Below, one piece after another: positions 63,416-64,000 of a stretch of 64,000 bases of DNA. A model generated the notes under the pieces. It ran no database searches. It worked only from the letters and a program-made list of their open reading frames with translations, and was not told the DNA's origin. Position 1 is the first letter of the stretch. Each line of letters starts with the position of its first letter. Source of the DNA: CAZPXZ01 sp965221505 (GTDB lineage: Bacteria; Pseudomonadota; Alphaproteobacteria; Rhodobacterales; CAZPXZ01); the NCBI GenBank assembly GCA_965221505.1, contig CBDCSI010000001.1, positions 124,001 to 188,000 on the forward strand. The letters are read 5' to 3'. Made by a program: the position numbers and the translations under genes.

Positions 63416-64000
63416 ATGGGCCGGCCGACGCTCCAGGAGATCGCCGAGAGATGCGGACTGAGCGTCGCGACAGTCGACCGGGTGCTGAACCGGCGCAGGC
63501 GGGTTCGCCCGGCGACCGAGAAGGCGGTGCTGGCGGCGGCCGAGGCGCTCGGGTTCCGCTCCACGCCGCAGCAGCGACGGCGGATGAACGCCCTCGCGCC
63601 CCGGGTCGCACTCGGCGCGCTCCTGCAGAAACGGAGCAAGCCGTTCTACCGCCGGCTCGGAGCGCAACTGCGGAGCGCGAGCGAGCGGCGCGACGATATC
63701 CGGGCCGATCTGACGCTGGAGTTCGTCGACGCGCTGGCCCCCGGTCCGATCGTGCGATCCATGCACCGGCTCGCGGAGCGGGTCGACGCCCTGGCGGTCG
63801 TCTCCATCGACCACCCGCTGGTCGCCGACGCGGTGTCGGCGCTGGCCGAGCGCGGCGTTCCGGTGGTGTCGCTCCTGAGTCCGCTCGCCTCGATGCGGAC
63901 GGTCGCCCATGTCGGGGTCGACGGGCGCCGGGACGGCCGGATCGCCGGCTGGGCCATGTCGCGTTGCGTGCGCGCCCCCGGCGAGATCGGCGTCCTGATC
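63416..64000 (+). CDS. LacI-family transcriptional regulator (partial, runs off the window)
   Basis: The first 195 residues are present. The N-terminal helix-turn-helix is MGRPTLQEIAERCGLSVATV followed by DRVLNRRRRVRPATEKAV, the classic LacI pattern, and then the periplasmic-binding-protein-like sensor domain (ALGALLQKRSKPFYRRLGAQ, ALAVVSIDHPLVADAV). It is the RbsB-like DUF-type LacI often found with sugar or inositol operons. It diverges from the MocD/MocE-like genes and likely represses them. Confidence 0.9.
   Translation, partial: MGRPTLQEIAERCGLSVATVDRVLNRRRRVRPATEKAVLAAAEALGFRSTPQQRRRMNALAPRVALGALLQKRSKPFYRRLGAQLRSASERRDDIRADLTLEFVDALAPGPIVRSMHRLAERVDALAVVSIDHPLVADAVSALAERGVPVVSLLSPLASMRTVAHVGVDGRRDGRIAGWAMSRCVRAPGEIGVLI

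Overview
This is a GC-rich alphaproteobacterial chromosome segment. The order aroA-cmk-rpsA-ihfB-lapA-trpF-trpB-trpA-accD, nearly all joined by 4-base ATGA or GTGA overlaps, is the arrangement usual in Rhodospirillales-like alphaproteobacteria. The LexA, TrmB, MetK and TRAP-transporter genes fit the same group. No rRNA, tRNA or CRISPR array was recognised. Species cannot be told from the sequence.

Layout. 1-10.7 kb (minus strand) is a housekeeping run: accD (partial), trpA, trpB, trpF, a LapA-like membrane protein, ihfB, rpsA, cmk, aroA, trmB, metK and lexA. 10.8-15.0 kb (minus) is a catabolic operon with a threonine/serine dehydratase-like enzyme, a haloacid dehalogenase and a dimethylglycine-dehydrogenase-type FAD/GcvT enzyme. 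15-31 kb is accessory DNA: a gene-poor stretch, a ParB-domain protein, an EVE protein, an orphan MNT nucleotidyltransferase, a broken IS630 copy split by an ISKra4-like element with an 8-bp target duplication, then an AT-richer island. The island holds two TSPPY DNA methyltransferases and a phospholipase-D-type restriction endonuclease and is closed by a second, inverted, decayed IS630 copy. After it come an XRE/ImmA protein with a damaged zinc motif and a divergent uracil-DNA glycosylase. 32-38.7 kb has a GMC oxidoreductase, a NIPSNAP protein and a complete BMP/Nup-type ABC importer. 38.9-42.3 kb is a second defence cluster: a DprA-like/phosphoribosyltransferase pair resembling ShosTA, a ribbon-helix-helix antitoxin with a truncated VapC toxin, and an AbiU2-like HEPN protein. 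42.5-47 kb has two exporters, YggS, a SprT-like protein and a GNAT enzyme. 47.2-52.7 kb is a CUT2-type sugar ABC importer with a sugar epimerase. 52.8-55.3 kb has HMCES and an AAA-ATPase/TOPRIM pair. 55.7-64 kb has a TRAP transporter, a PanB-like enzyme, an epimerase, a 3-hydroxyisobutyrate-dehydrogenase-like enzyme, a MocE-like Rieske ferredoxin, a MocD-like desaturase-type oxygenase and a divergent LacI regulator with candidate operators.

How it fits together. The window alternates conserved core operons, import-plus-catabolism operons for sugars or inositol-like compounds, and islands of defence genes. The best candidates for special biology are the PLD-nuclease restriction system in the IS630-flanked island, the ShosTA-like pair with its overlapping reading frames, and the AAA/TOPRIM pair. 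Function calls rest on motif and family recognition by eye; no database search was possible.
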